64,000 nucleotides of DNA from JAJXWB01 sp037044955 (GTDB lineage: Bacteria > Pseudomonadota > Alphaproteobacteria > Rhizobiales > Beijerinckiaceae). Every line of letters starts with the position of its first letter. Positions within the stretch are counted from its first letter, which is position 1. Positions 28,403-37,221 of this stretch are shown here, piece after piece. The stretch covers positions 1-64,000 of the forward strand of contig JBAOHX010000003.1 of NCBI GenBank assembly GCA_037044955.1. Reading direction: 5' to 3'. A model generated the notes under the pieces. It searched no databases. It was not told where the DNA came from and worked only from the letters and a program-made list of their open reading frames with translations. The translations under genes were made by a program, and so were the position numbers.

Positions 28403-29068
28403 ATGTTGGCACAGGCTGGACGGATATTGGCGGCTGTTGCGTTCGGAGCGACGCTGGCCTTCGCCGCACAAGCCGTGGCGCAGACCGCCGCGCCCGCGCC
28501 GAGCGCGACGCCTGCTCCGACGGCTCCCGCGCCAGCGGCGCCTGCCCCATCCGCCACGCCGCCTGCGCCCGGCGCGGCCGCGCAGCAGCCCGTCGACGCC
28601 GACGCCGCCGCCCAGCCCTTCGAGGTGAAGTCGCGGCCGGCGATCGTCGTCTCCGGCGGCGCGAAATGGGAAGACGGCTACAAGGCGATCGCGGCGGCGC
28701 TGGCCAAGGCGCGCGCGGCGGTGCTGAAGGCCAATCTCAAGGAGGGCGGCCGTCCGATCGCCGCCTTCGTCGACACCGACGACGACAATTTCAAGTTCCA
28801 GGCGATGATCCCGCTCGACGCGCCCGTGCCCGCCGGCGCCGATCTCGGCCCGGACGTGAAGGCCGGCGAGACGCCCGCGGGGCGCGCGATCAAGTTCCAG
28901 CATCGCGGCGCCTACGACGACGTCGATTCGACCTACGAGGCGATCACCGCCTTTCTCGACGAGAAGGGCTACGAGGCGCAGAACGTCTTCGTCGAGGAAT
29001 ATCTCAACGATCCCAAGGGCGCCGACGACAGCGCGCTCGAACTCGCGATCTACGTCTTCATCAAGTGA
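28403..29068 (+). CDS. Exported GyrI-like / SRPBCC-type protein
   Basis: A 221-residue protein with a signal peptide (ILAAVAFGATLAFAAQAVAQ, cleavage after AQA or VAQ). A long Pro/Ala linker follows (about residues 27-60). The C-terminal domain resembles the GyrI-like effector-binding fold: GRPIAAFVDTDDDNFKFQAM, IKFQHRGAYDDVDSTYEAI and NVFVEEYLNDP. Such domains bind small molecules, but the ligand is unknown. The start at 28403 follows GGAG at 28391 and begins the signal peptide. The HAD gene follows 10 bases later. Confidence 0.75.
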   Translation: MLAQAGRILAAVAFGATLAFAAQAVAQTAAPAPSATPAPTAPAPAAPAPSATPPAPGAAAQQPVDADAAAQPFEVKSRPAIVVSGGAKWEDGYKAIAAALAKARAAVLKANLKEGGRPIAAFVDTDDDNFKFQAMIPLDAPVPAGADLGPDVKAGETPAGRAIKFQHRGAYDDVDSTYEAITAFLDEKGYEAQNVFVEEYLNDPKGADDSALELAIYVFIK

Positions 29069-29078
29069 ACGCGATCTC

Positions 29079-29733
29079 TTGAAACATCCTCGCGTCGCAT
29101 TCTTCGACCTCGACGGCACGCTGACCGATCCCAAGCCCGGCATCTGCGGCTCCGTGCAATATGCGCTGAGCGAACTCGGCCTTGCCGCGCCCTCGCAGGA
29201 CGAACTCGAATGGGTGATCGGCCCGCCGATGATCGAGAGCCTGCGCAAGCTGGTCGGCCCCGCGCGCGCCGACGTCGCGCTGAAACTCTATCGCGCGCGC
29301 TACGGCGACATCGGCCTGTTTGAGAACCGCGTGTACGACGGCATTCCCGATCTGCTGGCGCGGCTGACCGGCGACGGCTGGCGGCTCCATGTCGCGACGT
29401 CGAAGGCGTCGCCCTACGCCGTGCGCATCGTCGAGCATTTCGGCCTCGCGCCTTTCTTTGCCTCCGTCTACGGCTCCGGGCTCGACGGATCGCTGCAGCA
29501 CAAGGACGCCCTGCTCGCCCATGCGCTTGCCGACAGCGGCGTCGAGCCGAACGCCGCCGACCATGATCGGCGACCGCAAGTTCGATGTGCTCGGCGCGAG
29601 CGCGAACGGCGTGCCGACCATCGGCGTCGCCTGGGGCTACGGTTCGCGCGCCGAACTCGAGGAAGCCGGCGCCGCAAGGATTGTCGCGGAGCCCTCCGAA
29701 GTCGCCGACGCGCTGGATGCGCTCGCGCGCTGA
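29079..29733 (+). CDS. HAD-family phosphatase, phosphoglycolate-phosphatase-like (frameshift)
   Basis: A HAD hydrolase with catalytic motif I FFDLDGTLTD near the N-terminus and motif III/IV GDRKFDVLGASANG. It resembles Gph/PgmB-type phosphatases. The start appears to be a TTG at 29079. The frame slips at about 29556-29560, where one extra base separates SGVEPNAA from TMIGDRKFD. Corrected length is 217 residues, normal for the family. The substrate cannot be told from sequence. Confidence 0.82.
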
Positions 29734-29739
29734 GACGTC

Positions 29740-30723
29740 TCAGGAAATCGCGAGAACCTCGCCCGGCCGCCCCGCGCGAAACCGTTCCGGCGCGATGCCG
29801 GCCCGCTCCAGCGCGACGGCGAGCCGTTTGGCCGGCTCGTCGATCGCCTCGTCGGTGAGGCGGAACGTGCCCCAGTGGCAGCCGAGCGCCTGGGCAGCGC
29901 CGACATCCTCGAAGATGCGCACCGCTTCTTCCGGATCGACGTGCTGCTCGCGCATGAACCAGCGCGGCTCGTAGGCGCCGATCGGCAGGAGGGCGAGCCG
30001 CATCTCGCCATGCTTCAGAAAAATATCGCGGAAGATCGCGCCGTCGCCGTAGCCGGTGTCGCCGGCGATGTAGACCTTGCCTGCCGCCGTCTCCAGCACG
30101 AAGCCGCACCACAGCGCCATGCGCCGGTCGTAGAGCCCCCGCGCCGACCAATGCTGCGCGGGCGTCAGATGCACGGCGACGCCGCCGACGTCGACGACAT
30201 CGCCCCAGTCATGCGCGCGCGCGTCGACTTGTCTGATTCCCTTGCGCAGGATCGTGTCGTTGCCGAGCGGCGTGATGATCGGGCAGGGATTCTCGCGCGA
30301 GAGCCGCGTGAGGGTCGCCATGTCCATGTGGTCGTAGTGATTGTGCGTGAGCAGGATGGCGTCGAGCCGGGGCAGGTCCTCGAAGGCGACGCCGGGCGCG
30401 TTCACGCGCTTCGGCCCGGCGAAGCCGACCGGGCTCGCGCGCTCCGACCAGACGGGATCGACGAGCAGGTTCACGCCCTGCGCCTGGATGAGAAACGTCG
30501 CATGGCCGACGAAGGTCACGCGCAAACCCTGTACCCGCTGCGGCGGCTTGTCCGGCGTCAGGCCCGGATAGTCGCGCGGCCATTCCACGAGATTGCGCGC
30601 GCGAAACCGCCAGCGCAGCAGATCGCGCCGGCTCTTGTCGGTCGAGCGTCCCCCGGGAAGAAAGAAGCGCTCGCCGTCGAAATGATCCGACGGCGGGCCG
30701 GAATAATAGGGGTTGCGGGGCAT
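29740..30723 (-). CDS. Metallo-beta-lactamase-fold hydrolase (NAPE-PLD / UlaG type)
   Basis: A 327-residue cytoplasmic MBL-fold protein. The metal motif is LTHNHYDHMD, and later ligands are in TPAQHWSARG and IAGDTGYGDG. FVGHATFLIQAQGVNLLVDP and LPIGAYEPRWFM are typical of the NAPE-phospholipase-D-like group. Bacterial members are of uncertain substrate. The ATG at 30723 (MPRNPYYSG) matches family starts. A TTG five codons upstream is less likely. It ends 6 bases from the convergent HAD gene. Confidence 0.85.
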   Translation of the reverse strand: MPRNPYYSGPPSDHFDGERFFLPGGRSTDKSRRDLLRWRFRARNLVEWPRDYPGLTPDKPPQRVQGLRVTFVGHATFLIQAQGVNLLVDPVWSERASPVGFAGPKRVNAPGVAFEDLPRLDAILLTHNHYDHMDMATLTRLSRENPCPIITPLGNDTILRKGIRQVDARAHDWGDVVDVGGVAVHLTPAQHWSARGLYDRRMALWCGFVLETAAGKVYIAGDTGYGDGAIFRDIFLKHGEMRLALLPIGAYEPRWFMREQHVDPEEAVRIFEDVGAAQALGCHWGTFRLTDEAIDEPAKRLAVALERAGIAPERFRAGRPGEVLAIS

Positions 30724-30749
30724 GGGGCGGTTCTGCAATTCCGGAACGT

Positions 30750-30843
30750 CATGCTGAGGAGCGGGCGAAGCCCGCGTCTCGAAGCATGGGGATTGCGGCC
30801 ATCCTTCGAGACGCGATGCTACGCATCGCTCCTCAGGATGAGG
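30750..30843. repeat. Family F palindromic repeat copy 1
   Basis: Arms CTGAGGAGCGGGCGAAGCCC with GTCTCGAAGCATGG, mirrored by CCATCCTTCGAGACGCGATG and GCTCCTCAGGATGAGG. A related copy lies at 48992-49112. It fills the spacer before the MBL gene. Confidence 0.7.
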
Positions 30844-30852
30844 AATCTGACC

Positions 30853-31473
30853 TCACCGCGACATCGCGTGATATTGCGCGTTCGGCCGCATATCGACCGC
30901 CGCCGCCATGCGGTTCGTCATGTTGAAGAAGCTGGCCACCGCGCCGATATCCCAGATGTCGCGATCGCTGAATCCGACTTCGCGCAATCTGGCGCGATCG
31001 TCGTCGACAATGGCCCACGGCTCCTTCGTCATCTTCACGGTGAAGTCGAGCATGGCGCGCTGGCGCGGCGGCAGGTCGGCCGCGCGATAATTCATCACGA
31101 GCATTTCGCCGAGCGCCGGGTCGCCCGACAGGCGCCGCACCGCCTCGCCATGCGCGACCAGGCAGTAGAAGCACTTGTTCTCCGAGGAGACGACGACCGA
31201 GATCATCTCGCGCTCGAGCTTGGAGAGGCCGGACGGCGCGAGCATCAGGTCGTTGTAATAGGCCGAGAAGGCGTCGAGCTTCGTCATGTCGTGCGAGAAG
31301 GACAGGAGCACGTTGGGAACGAAGCCGATCTTCTCGTCGCACTTGTCGAAAAAGGCCTTCACCTCCGGCGTGCGTTCCGCAAACGAAATGTCGAGCGCCA
31401 TGATCCCGTCCATGTCGCGCTTCCTGGATTTCTTCGCCGGCTCTTTCTTCGCGGCCTTCGCCTTGGCAGTCAT
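30853..31473 (-). CDS. AhpD-like peroxidase-related protein (carboxymuconolactone decarboxylase family)
   Basis: A 206-residue cytoplasmic protein. The redox motif is CFYCLVAHGE (CxxC followed by a His four residues later), the proton-relay pattern of AhpD-like enzymes. The N-terminus is Lys-rich (MTAKAKAAKKEPAKKSRKR), then ALDISFAERTPEVKAFFDKC. The whole matches uncharacterised peroxidase-related enzymes. A role in peroxide defence is likely but inferred. No ahpC is nearby. Confidence 0.85.
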   Translation of the reverse strand: MTAKAKAAKKEPAKKSRKRDMDGIMALDISFAERTPEVKAFFDKCDEKIGFVPNVLLSFSHDMTKLDAFSAYYNDLMLAPSGLSKLEREMISVVVSSENKCFYCLVAHGEAVRRLSGDPALGEMLVMNYRAADLPPRQRAMLDFTVKMTKEPWAIVDDDRARLREVGFSDRDIWDIGAVASFFNMTNRMAAAVDMRPNAQYHAMSR

Positions 31474-31532
31474 GCGTGTCTCCCTTTGATCGCTTCATTG
31501 TGCGAACGAATGCGCCGCGCGCAAGGGCGCCG

Positions 31533-32405
31533 TCACGTTTCCTTGCGATGCGCCTTCAGCGCCTCTTCCAGACTCATCTGCGCGGAGCCTCGCGCGGCAG
31601 GCTTCTGCTGCGATTCGTGCGGCGCCCAGCCCGACAGCCAGACGATGTCGAATGTCGCGCGCACGCGGCCGTCGGCGTCGCTGAAGCGCTCGGCGTAGAT
31701 TTCCGCCGCGCGCATCAGCGTCGCGCGCCGCAGCGGTTTTCGCGCGCGCGACACGAGCGCGCTGGTTGCGCCCATGGCGCGCAGATCGGCCATCAGGCCG
31801 AACATCGAATCGTAGCGCACGGTCAGCGTTTCGAAATCGACCACCGGCAGCGCAAGTCCCGCGCGCTGCATGAGGCCGCCGAGCTCGCGCACGTCGCCGA
31901 AGGGCGCGACGCGCGGGCTCGCCCCGCCTTCGAGTTCGGCCTCCGCCGCCGTGAAGCTCGCGCGCAATTCGGCAAGGCTTCCGCCGCCGACGAGACAGGC
32001 GAGCAGCAACCCATCGGCTTTCAGCGCACGCCTGATCTGCGCGAGGCAACCGGGAAGGTCGTTGACCCATTGCAGCGCCAGCGCCGAAACGACGAGATCG
32101 ACGGATGCCGGCGCGATCGGCAAGGCCTCCTCGTCGGCGACGATGAAACGGCCGGCGCCGCCAAAGGCCGGATGCGCGGCGACGCGAAACACCTCGCGCC
32201 CCGGCGCCGCCAGCGCCTCGGCCAGCAGCGGCGAGGCGCCGCCGAGATCGAGCGCGCAGGCAAACTCGCGTTGCACCGCGGACAGCCGCCCGACGAGTTC
32301 CTCGACCGCCGCCCGCAGCAGGAAATCCGCCGGCCCCTGCGCCAGCGCGCGCAACTGGCGGCGCCGCGTCAGCGCGCGATCGAAAATGACGGGAGCGTCG
32401 GTCAT
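31533..32405 (-). CDS. SAM-dependent methyltransferase, NDUFAF5/BioC-like
   Basis: A 290-residue class I methyltransferase. The N-terminus (PVIFDRALTRRRQLRALAQG) is the hallmark of the alphaproteobacterial and mitochondrial NDUFAF5-like group. The SAM site follows (ACALDLGGASPLLAEAL) with DLVVSALALQWVNDLPGCL. NDUFAF5 modifies an arginine in a complex I subunit, and the bacterial role may be similar or may be in biotin synthesis. The sequence favours the first. It lies 60 bases upstream of the AhpD-like gene on the same strand. Confidence 0.85.
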   Translation of the reverse strand: MTDAPVIFDRALTRRRQLRALAQGPADFLLRAAVEELVGRLSAVQREFACALDLGGASPLLAEALAAPGREVFRVAAHPAFGGAGRFIVADEEALPIAPASVDLVVSALALQWVNDLPGCLAQIRRALKADGLLLACLVGGGSLAELRASFTAAEAELEGGASPRVAPFGDVRELGGLMQRAGLALPVVDFETLTVRYDSMFGLMADLRAMGATSALVSRARKPLRRATLMRAAEIYAERFSDADGRVRATFDIVWLSGWAPHESQQKPAARGSAQMSLEEALKAHRKET

Positions 32406-32617
32406 GGCGGCTGCTTATCGCGCCACGGGCGGCGTGGGTCAAAGGGCGAGGCTCGGCGCTGGCGCGCGCGACATGTGGCGCACAGGCGACAGTGCACGGA
32501 ATCTTAAGCCTACCGCTTAACTGCGAGGCCAAGAACGCTTCGACAAGAGACTGCCTCTCGATAAAGATCGTCCCATCGCATCGTCCACGATCGTGTGTTT
32601 CCCGGGGGAAATTGCGT

Positions 32618-33190
32618 ATGAGCGTTCCGTCCAGCCGCGCCGCCGCGCGCGCCCTGCCAACGCGAACCGGCCTCGCCGCCTTCGGCCTCGCCGCCGCGAT
32701 GTTCGGCGCGCTGATCGCTGCGCCCAAGCCCGCGTCCGCCGGCGAGCGCGTCGTTCCCTTCCCGCAGGCCGGCGACCTGCGGCCCGGCACTCTGGTCATC
32801 AGCGCCCGCCAGCGCGCGCTCTACTACATTCTCGATAACGCCCGCGCGATCCGCTACCCCATCGCCGTGCCCAAGCGCGGCAAGGAATGGTCCGGCGTGG
32901 CCTATGTCGACGGCAAGCACCTGCGGCCCGACTGGGCGCCGCCGGCCGTGGTCAAGCGCGACCATCCGGAGCTGCCCAATCTCATTCCCGGCGGCTCGCC
33001 GCGCAATCCGATGGGCGTCGCCGCGCTCACGCTCAACCGCGACCAGATCGCCATCCACGGCACGACGCAGTCGATGCGCCGCTCCATCGGCAGCGCCGCC
33101 TCCTACGGCTGCATCCGCATGTACAACGAGGACGTGGCCGATCTCTACAATCGCGTCAGCGTCGGCACGCAGGTCGTGATGGTGCAGTAG
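32618..33190 (+). CDS. L,D-transpeptidase (YkuD/ErfK type)
   Basis: This enzyme makes 3-3 peptidoglycan cross-links or anchors proteins to peptidoglycan in the periplasm. The protein is 190 residues with a signal peptide (FGLAAAMFGALIAAPKPASA). The catalytic motif is IAIHGTTQSM, followed by the nucleophile in SYGCIRMYNEDV. The TAG stop is the first triplet of a family D repeat. The start at 32618 was chosen for the signal peptide. A rho-independent terminator lies at 33281. Confidence 0.92.
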   Translation: MSVPSSRAAARALPTRTGLAAFGLAAAMFGALIAAPKPASAGERVVPFPQAGDLRPGTLVISARQRALYYILDNARAIRYPIAVPKRGKEWSGVAYVDGKHLRPDWAPPAVVKRDHPELPNLIPGGSPRNPMGVAALTLNRDQIAIHGTTQSMRRSIGSAASYGCIRMYNEDVADLYNRVSVGTQVVMVQ

Positions 33191-33262
33191 AGCACGTCCC
33201 GCAGAAGTTGCAGACTTTTGCGACGAGGATATGCGACGAAAGCAACAGGATAGAGCGGCGCT
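33188..33262 (+). repeat. Family D repeat copy 2, supplies a stop codon
   Basis: Begins TAGAGCACGTCCCGCAGAAG and aligns with 9773-9850 over about 75 bases. Its first triplet is the stop codon of the L,D-transpeptidase gene. Confidence 0.75.
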
Positions 33263-33280
33263 TTCCGCGCGAAATTCCAA

Positions 33281-33305
33281 AGGCCCGGCTCGCCCGGGCC
33301 TTTTT
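33281..33305 (+). terminator. Rho-independent terminator after the L,D-transpeptidase gene
   Basis: AGGCCCGG (33281-33288) pairs with CCGGGCCT (33294-33301), followed by TTTTT. Confidence 0.85.
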
Positions 33306-33340
33306 CATGCGCTTGACCTGGCGTCGGCCACTGCCCAAAT

Positions 33341-33440
33341 GTCATTCCCGACGCTTCCGACAGGAAGCGATCGGGAATCCAGAAAACGAGCCCGCAGATT
33401 TCCTCGGTAGCTCTGGATTCCCGCTTTCGCGGGAATGACA
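33341..33440. repeat. Family C palindromic repeat copy 2
   Basis: Outer arms GTCATTCCCGACGCTTCCG and CGGGAATGAC, with GGGAATCCAG and CTGGATTCCC inside. It lies upstream of gloB. Confidence 0.7.
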
Positions 33441-33476
33441 GGTCGCGCGCCGAAGCGCCGGCTATTGGGAGGCTTC

Positions 33477-34247
33477 ATGGCGCTGCAGGTTCACCAGTTC
33501 ATCTGCCTCTCGGACAATTTCGGCCTGCTGATCCACGATCCCGCGACGGGCGCGACCGCGACCATCGACGCGCCGGAAGCCGCGCCCATCCTCGCCGCGC
33601 TGGCCGAAAAGGGCTGGACCCTGACCGATATTCTCGTCACCCATCACCACCCCGACCACATCCAGGGCATTCCCGAACTGAAGGCTAAATTCCCGCAGGC
33701 GCGCGTCGTCGGCGCGAAGGCGGACGCCCATCGCATCCCCGGCCTCGACGCGCAGGTCGTCGAAGGCGACGAGGTCGCGGTCGGCTCAGGCCGCGCGCGC
33801 GTGATCGAGACGCCCGGCCACACGACCGGCCATATCGCCTATCATTTCGGCGACGACGCGCTGCTGTTTGCCGGCGACACGCTTTTCGCGCTCGGCTGCG
33901 GCCGCGCCTTCGAGGCGCCCGCGCCCGTCCTCTACCGCTCGCTCGAAAAGCTCGCCGCGCTGCCGGAGGAAACCCGCGTCTATTGCGGCCACGAATATAC
34001 GCTGTCGAACGCGAAGTTCGCCCTGACCGTCGACCCCGGCAACGTCGAACTCGCCCGCCGCGCCGCCGACATTTCTGCGCTACGCGCCGCGGGCAGGTTC
34101 ACGCTGCCGACGACGATCGGCGTGGAACTCGCCACCAACCCGTTTCTGCGCGCGGCCGACCCCGGCGTGCAGGCGGCGGTCGGCATGAGCGGCAAACCGG
34201 CGGCGGAGGTGTTCACGGAACTGCGCGAGCGGAAGAACCGGGGCTGA
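33477..34247 (+). CDS. gloB: Hydroxyacylglutathione hydrolase (glyoxalase II)
   Basis: GloB hydrolyses S-lactoylglutathione in methylglyoxal detoxification. The protein is 256 residues. The metal-binding motif is THHHPDHIQG, and HTTGHIAYHF, FAGDTLFALGCGR and YCGHEYTLSN carry the other ligands. The C-terminal domain is the glyoxalase II type (NPFLRA). The ATG at 33477 has a strong RBS (GGGAGG). The upstream DNA is a family C repeat. Confidence 0.93.
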   Translation: MALQVHQFICLSDNFGLLIHDPATGATATIDAPEAAPILAALAEKGWTLTDILVTHHHPDHIQGIPELKAKFPQARVVGAKADAHRIPGLDAQVVEGDEVAVGSGRARVIETPGHTTGHIAYHFGDDALLFAGDTLFALGCGRAFEAPAPVLYRSLEKLAALPEETRVYCGHEYTLSNAKFALTVDPGNVELARRAADISALRAAGRFTLPTTIGVELATNPFLRAADPGVQAAVGMSGKPAAEVFTELRERKNRG

Positions 34248-34250
34248 GCC

Positions 34251-34571
34251 TCAAAAATCCACCGCGATTCCCTTGTTCTCCCAATCGCCGTAGCGCACGG
34301 GCTCCGGCCCGTCGCGACCGCCGAGTTCTTGCGGGCGGGCCGCTTCCGCCGCCGCCTTGCGGCGTTCTTCCGCCTCGGCCAGCGCGCGCTGCGCCTCCGG
34401 CGTCAGCTTGCGCGCCGAGGCCCCTGCCTCCTCGCTTGCGGGGAGGTCGCAATGCGCAGCATTGCGGGTGGGGTCAACCGGCGAACGGTCCCCACCCGGC
34501 TCGCTTGCGCTCGCCACCCGCCCCGCAAGCGGGGAGGGAGAGCCCGAGCCCCGCGCCTTCTCGTCCGCCAT
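34251..34571 (-). CDS. DUF1674 / SDHAF4-like succinate dehydrogenase assembly factor with repeat insertion
   Basis: The conserved C-terminal part (ELGGRDGPEPVRYGDWENKG, then IAVDF) is the DUF1674 signature. The homologous SDHAF4 promotes maturation of the succinate dehydrogenase flavoprotein. The protein is 106 residues, longer than the usual 60-75. Residues from about 12 to 45 are encoded by a family G palindromic repeat (34430-34551), giving segments such as SEPGGDRSPVDPTRNAAHCD. The conserved tail follows the insertion intact, so the protein is probably functional. Its stop is 3 bases from the convergent gloB stop. Confidence 0.8.
   Translation of the reverse strand: MADEKARGSGSPSPLAGRVASASEPGGDRSPVDPTRNAAHCDLPASEEAGASARKLTPEAQRALAEAEERRKAAAEAARPQELGGRDGPEPVRYGDWENKGIAVDF
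34430..34551. repeat. Family G palindromic repeat inside the DUF1674 gene
   Basis: Arms CTCGCTTGCGGGGAGG and CCGCAAGCGGGGAGGGAGAG flank smaller palindromes, including AATGCGCAGCATT. It lies in frame within the DUF1674 coding sequence. Confidence 0.75.
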
Positions 34572-34683
34572 TCTCTCGCCCCATCGTCTGTCGATCTTGC
34601 GCCGGCGACCTTGCGCTGCCGGGCGCCTCGTTCCCACATAGTCCGCAGCGGCGCGCGCCGCCACCGGCCAGAAGGACCACCCC

Positions 34684-35710
34684 ATGAATTTCATGCGCAC
34701 GGCGATCCTGCTCGCGGGCATGACGGCCCTGTTCCTGATCGTCGGCCTCGCGCTCGGCGGGCGCGCGGGCATGGGGATCGCGCTCGTCTTCGCCATCGGC
34801 GCCAATGTCTTCGCCTACTGGAATTCGGACCGCATGGCGCTCGCGTCCGTCGATGCGCATGAAGTCGATCGCGCCGGCGCGCCCGATCTCGTCGACGATG
34901 TCGCGTGGCTCGCGCAACGCGCCGGCCTGCCCACGCCGCGCGTCTATGTCGTCAATTCAGACCAGCCCAACGCCTTCGCCACCGGCCGCGATCCCGAACA
35001 TGCGGCAATCGCGGTCAATACCGGCCTCTCGCAGATGCTGACGCGTGAAGAACGACTCGGCGTGCTCGCGCACGAAATGGCGCATATCAAGCACCATGAC
35101 ACGCTGACCATGACGATCGCCGCCACGCTCGCCGGCGCGATTTCCTCGATCACGAGCTGGGGCATGTTCCTCGGCGGCGGGCGTCGCGAGAACGGACCGG
35201 GGCCGCTGGCTTCGATCGCGCTCGCCATCCTCGCGCCGATCGCCGCGATGATCGTGCAGATGGCGGTCAGCCGCTCGCGCGAATATGTCGCAGACCGCAC
35301 CGGCGGCGAGCTTTGCGGCAATCCGATCTGGCTCGCCTCGGCCCTGTCGAAGATTTCCGCAGGCGCGGCGGCGATCCCCGACGAAGTCGTCGAGGCCAAG
35401 CCCGCGATGGCCCATCTCTTCATCGTCAACCCGCTCGCCGGCGGCCCGCGCGACAATCTCTTCTCGACCCATCCGGACACGCAGAACCGCATCGACGCGC
35501 TGGTCGCGCTGGCGCAGGAGATGGGGATCGGCGCGGCCGCGCCCGAGCCCGCCCCTGCGGCTGCGGCCGGCCGGCTGGTCGCCTTTCCGTTCAGACGGCG
35601 CGCCCGCGGCGGGCGAATCCTTCCTCGGCGGATCCGGCATCGTGCGCGGCGGCCCGTGGGGAAACCGGCCAGCGGAAACAAATCGGCCCGACCCTTGGGG
35701 TCGAGGCTGA
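34684..35710 (+). CDS. htpX: Membrane zinc metalloprotease HtpX (probable frameshift near the end)
   Basis: HtpX degrades misfolded inner-membrane proteins. The N-terminal part has two membrane segments (TAILLAGMTALFLIVGLALG, IALVFAIGANVFAYW), the zinc motif AHEMAHIKHHD, a further membrane pair and EYVADRTGG with the third ligand. Near 35590-35597 the frame drops into an Arg-rich run (PFRRRARGGRILPRR) that ends at 35727. The next frame reads PAAGESFLGGSGIVRGGPWG and stops at 35710, like other HtpX tails ending in GPWG. One extra base is the likely cause. Corrected length is about 341 residues. Confidence 0.88.
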
Positions 35711-35781
35711 ATCTTCGGCCGCTTTAGCGTAAACATGAGCTCCGTGATTTTGGTGTCGATTCGATTTCAGGCGGTGAGCCG

Positions 35782-37180
35782 TTGAAGCGCGTCCCCGGTA
35801 AGCCGATGGGAAGCCGCCCCGGCGCCGCCCGCCCGTCCGAAGCGGAGCGCGAGGCGGCGATCTCGGCCGTCCCCGGCCTGCGCGCGCGCATCGCCGCCCA
35901 TCAGGTCATTTCCGATGTCGTCGGCGGCGGCCATGCGCTGGACGAGCGCTTCGCGCCGACCGCCGTTCCCAACCGCGCCGCCGGCCTGGAGCCCCGCGAC
36001 AAGGCGCTGGTGCGCTCGATCGCGACCGTCGCCGTGCGGCGTCTGGGGGCCATTCGCCGCATCCTCAATCAGCTTCTCGACAAGGGCATGCCGCGCAACG
36101 CCGGCCAGTTCGAATGGATCGCCATCGGCGGGCTGGCGCAGATCCTGTTCATGGACACGCCCGACCACGCCGCCGTCGACCTCGCCGTGCGCGCCGCCAA
36201 GGCCGACACCAAGACGGCGGGCTTTTCCGGCCTGCTCAACGCCATCCTGCGCTCGGCGATCCGCGAGCGCGAGACATTGCTCGCCGATATCGACCCGCTC
36301 GCCGACGAGACGCCCGGCTGGCTCGGCGCAGCGCTGGCGGCGCGCCTGGGGCGACGAGCGCGCCCGCGCCATCGCCGCCGCGCATCTGCGCGAGCCCACG
36401 CTCGACGTCACCGTGCGCGAGGACGCAGCCCTCTGGGCCGAGAAGCTCGGCGGCAGGCTGCTGCCGACGGGCTCGGTGCGCGTCGCCGCCCATACGCCCG
36501 TGCCGGAACTGCCGGGCTACGGCGAGGGCCAGTGGTGGGTGCAGGACGCAGCCGCCGCGCTGCCGGCCCGCCTGCTGCCCTTCCAGCCCGGCGCGCGCGT
36601 GCTCGACCTCTGCGCCGCGCCCGGCGGCAAGACGGCGGAACTCGCCGCGGCCGGCGCCAATGTCGTCGCGCTCGACCGCTCGGCCGAGCGGCTGAAGCAG
36701 CTTTCCGCCAATCTCGAGCGCCTCGGCCTGCACGCCGACATCGTCGTCGCCGACGCCGCCACCTGGTCGGCCGAGCCCTTCGACGCCGTGCTGGTCGACC
36801 CGCCCTGTTCGGCGACCGGCACCATCCGCAGGCACCCCGACGTGCAATGGACGAAGAAGCCCGGCGACATCGACCAGCTCGCCGCCCTCCAGGCGAAAAT
36901 CCTCGCCCGCGCCGCGACGCTGGTGAAGCCCGGCGGCCATCTCGTCTATTGCGTCTGCTCGATCGAGCCGGAGGAGGGCGAGGCCCAGATTTCGGCGCTG
37001 TTGCGCAAGAACCCCGATTTCAGGCGCGTGCCGATCGAACCGGGCGAATGCGGGATCGGGCCGGACCTCCTGACATCGGAGGGCGACCTGCGCACGCTGC
37101 CCTGCTGCTGGCCGGACGAGGACGCGCGCATGGCCGGCCTCGACGGCTTTTTCGCCGCGCGATTGAAGCGGCAGGGTTAA
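35782..37180 (+). CDS. rsmB: 16S rRNA (cytosine-C5)-methyltransferase RsmB-like (frameshift)
   Basis: This enzyme methylates a cytosine of 16S rRNA. An N-terminal NusB-like domain (residues about 40-180) is followed by the Rossmann domain: VLDLCAAPGGKTAELA, DPPCSATGTIRRHPD and the catalytic Cys in LVYCVCSIEPEEGE. The frame slips at about 36345-36352 (CCTGGGG), where one base is extra, with AALAAR before and WGDERARAIAAAHLREP after. Corrected length is 465 residues. It is followed 41 bases later by a heparinase-like gene, a pairing I recall from other Rhizobiales. Confidence 0.9.
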
Positions 37181-37221
37181 TCGACCCTAAACATTTGAAT
37201 GAACATTATGTACGTCTGCAT

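Noticed and set aside
32505..32522. CtrA-like site TTAA-N9-TTAAC upstream of the L,D-transpeptidase
   Set aside because: The spacer is nine bases instead of seven, so it does not fit the consensus.
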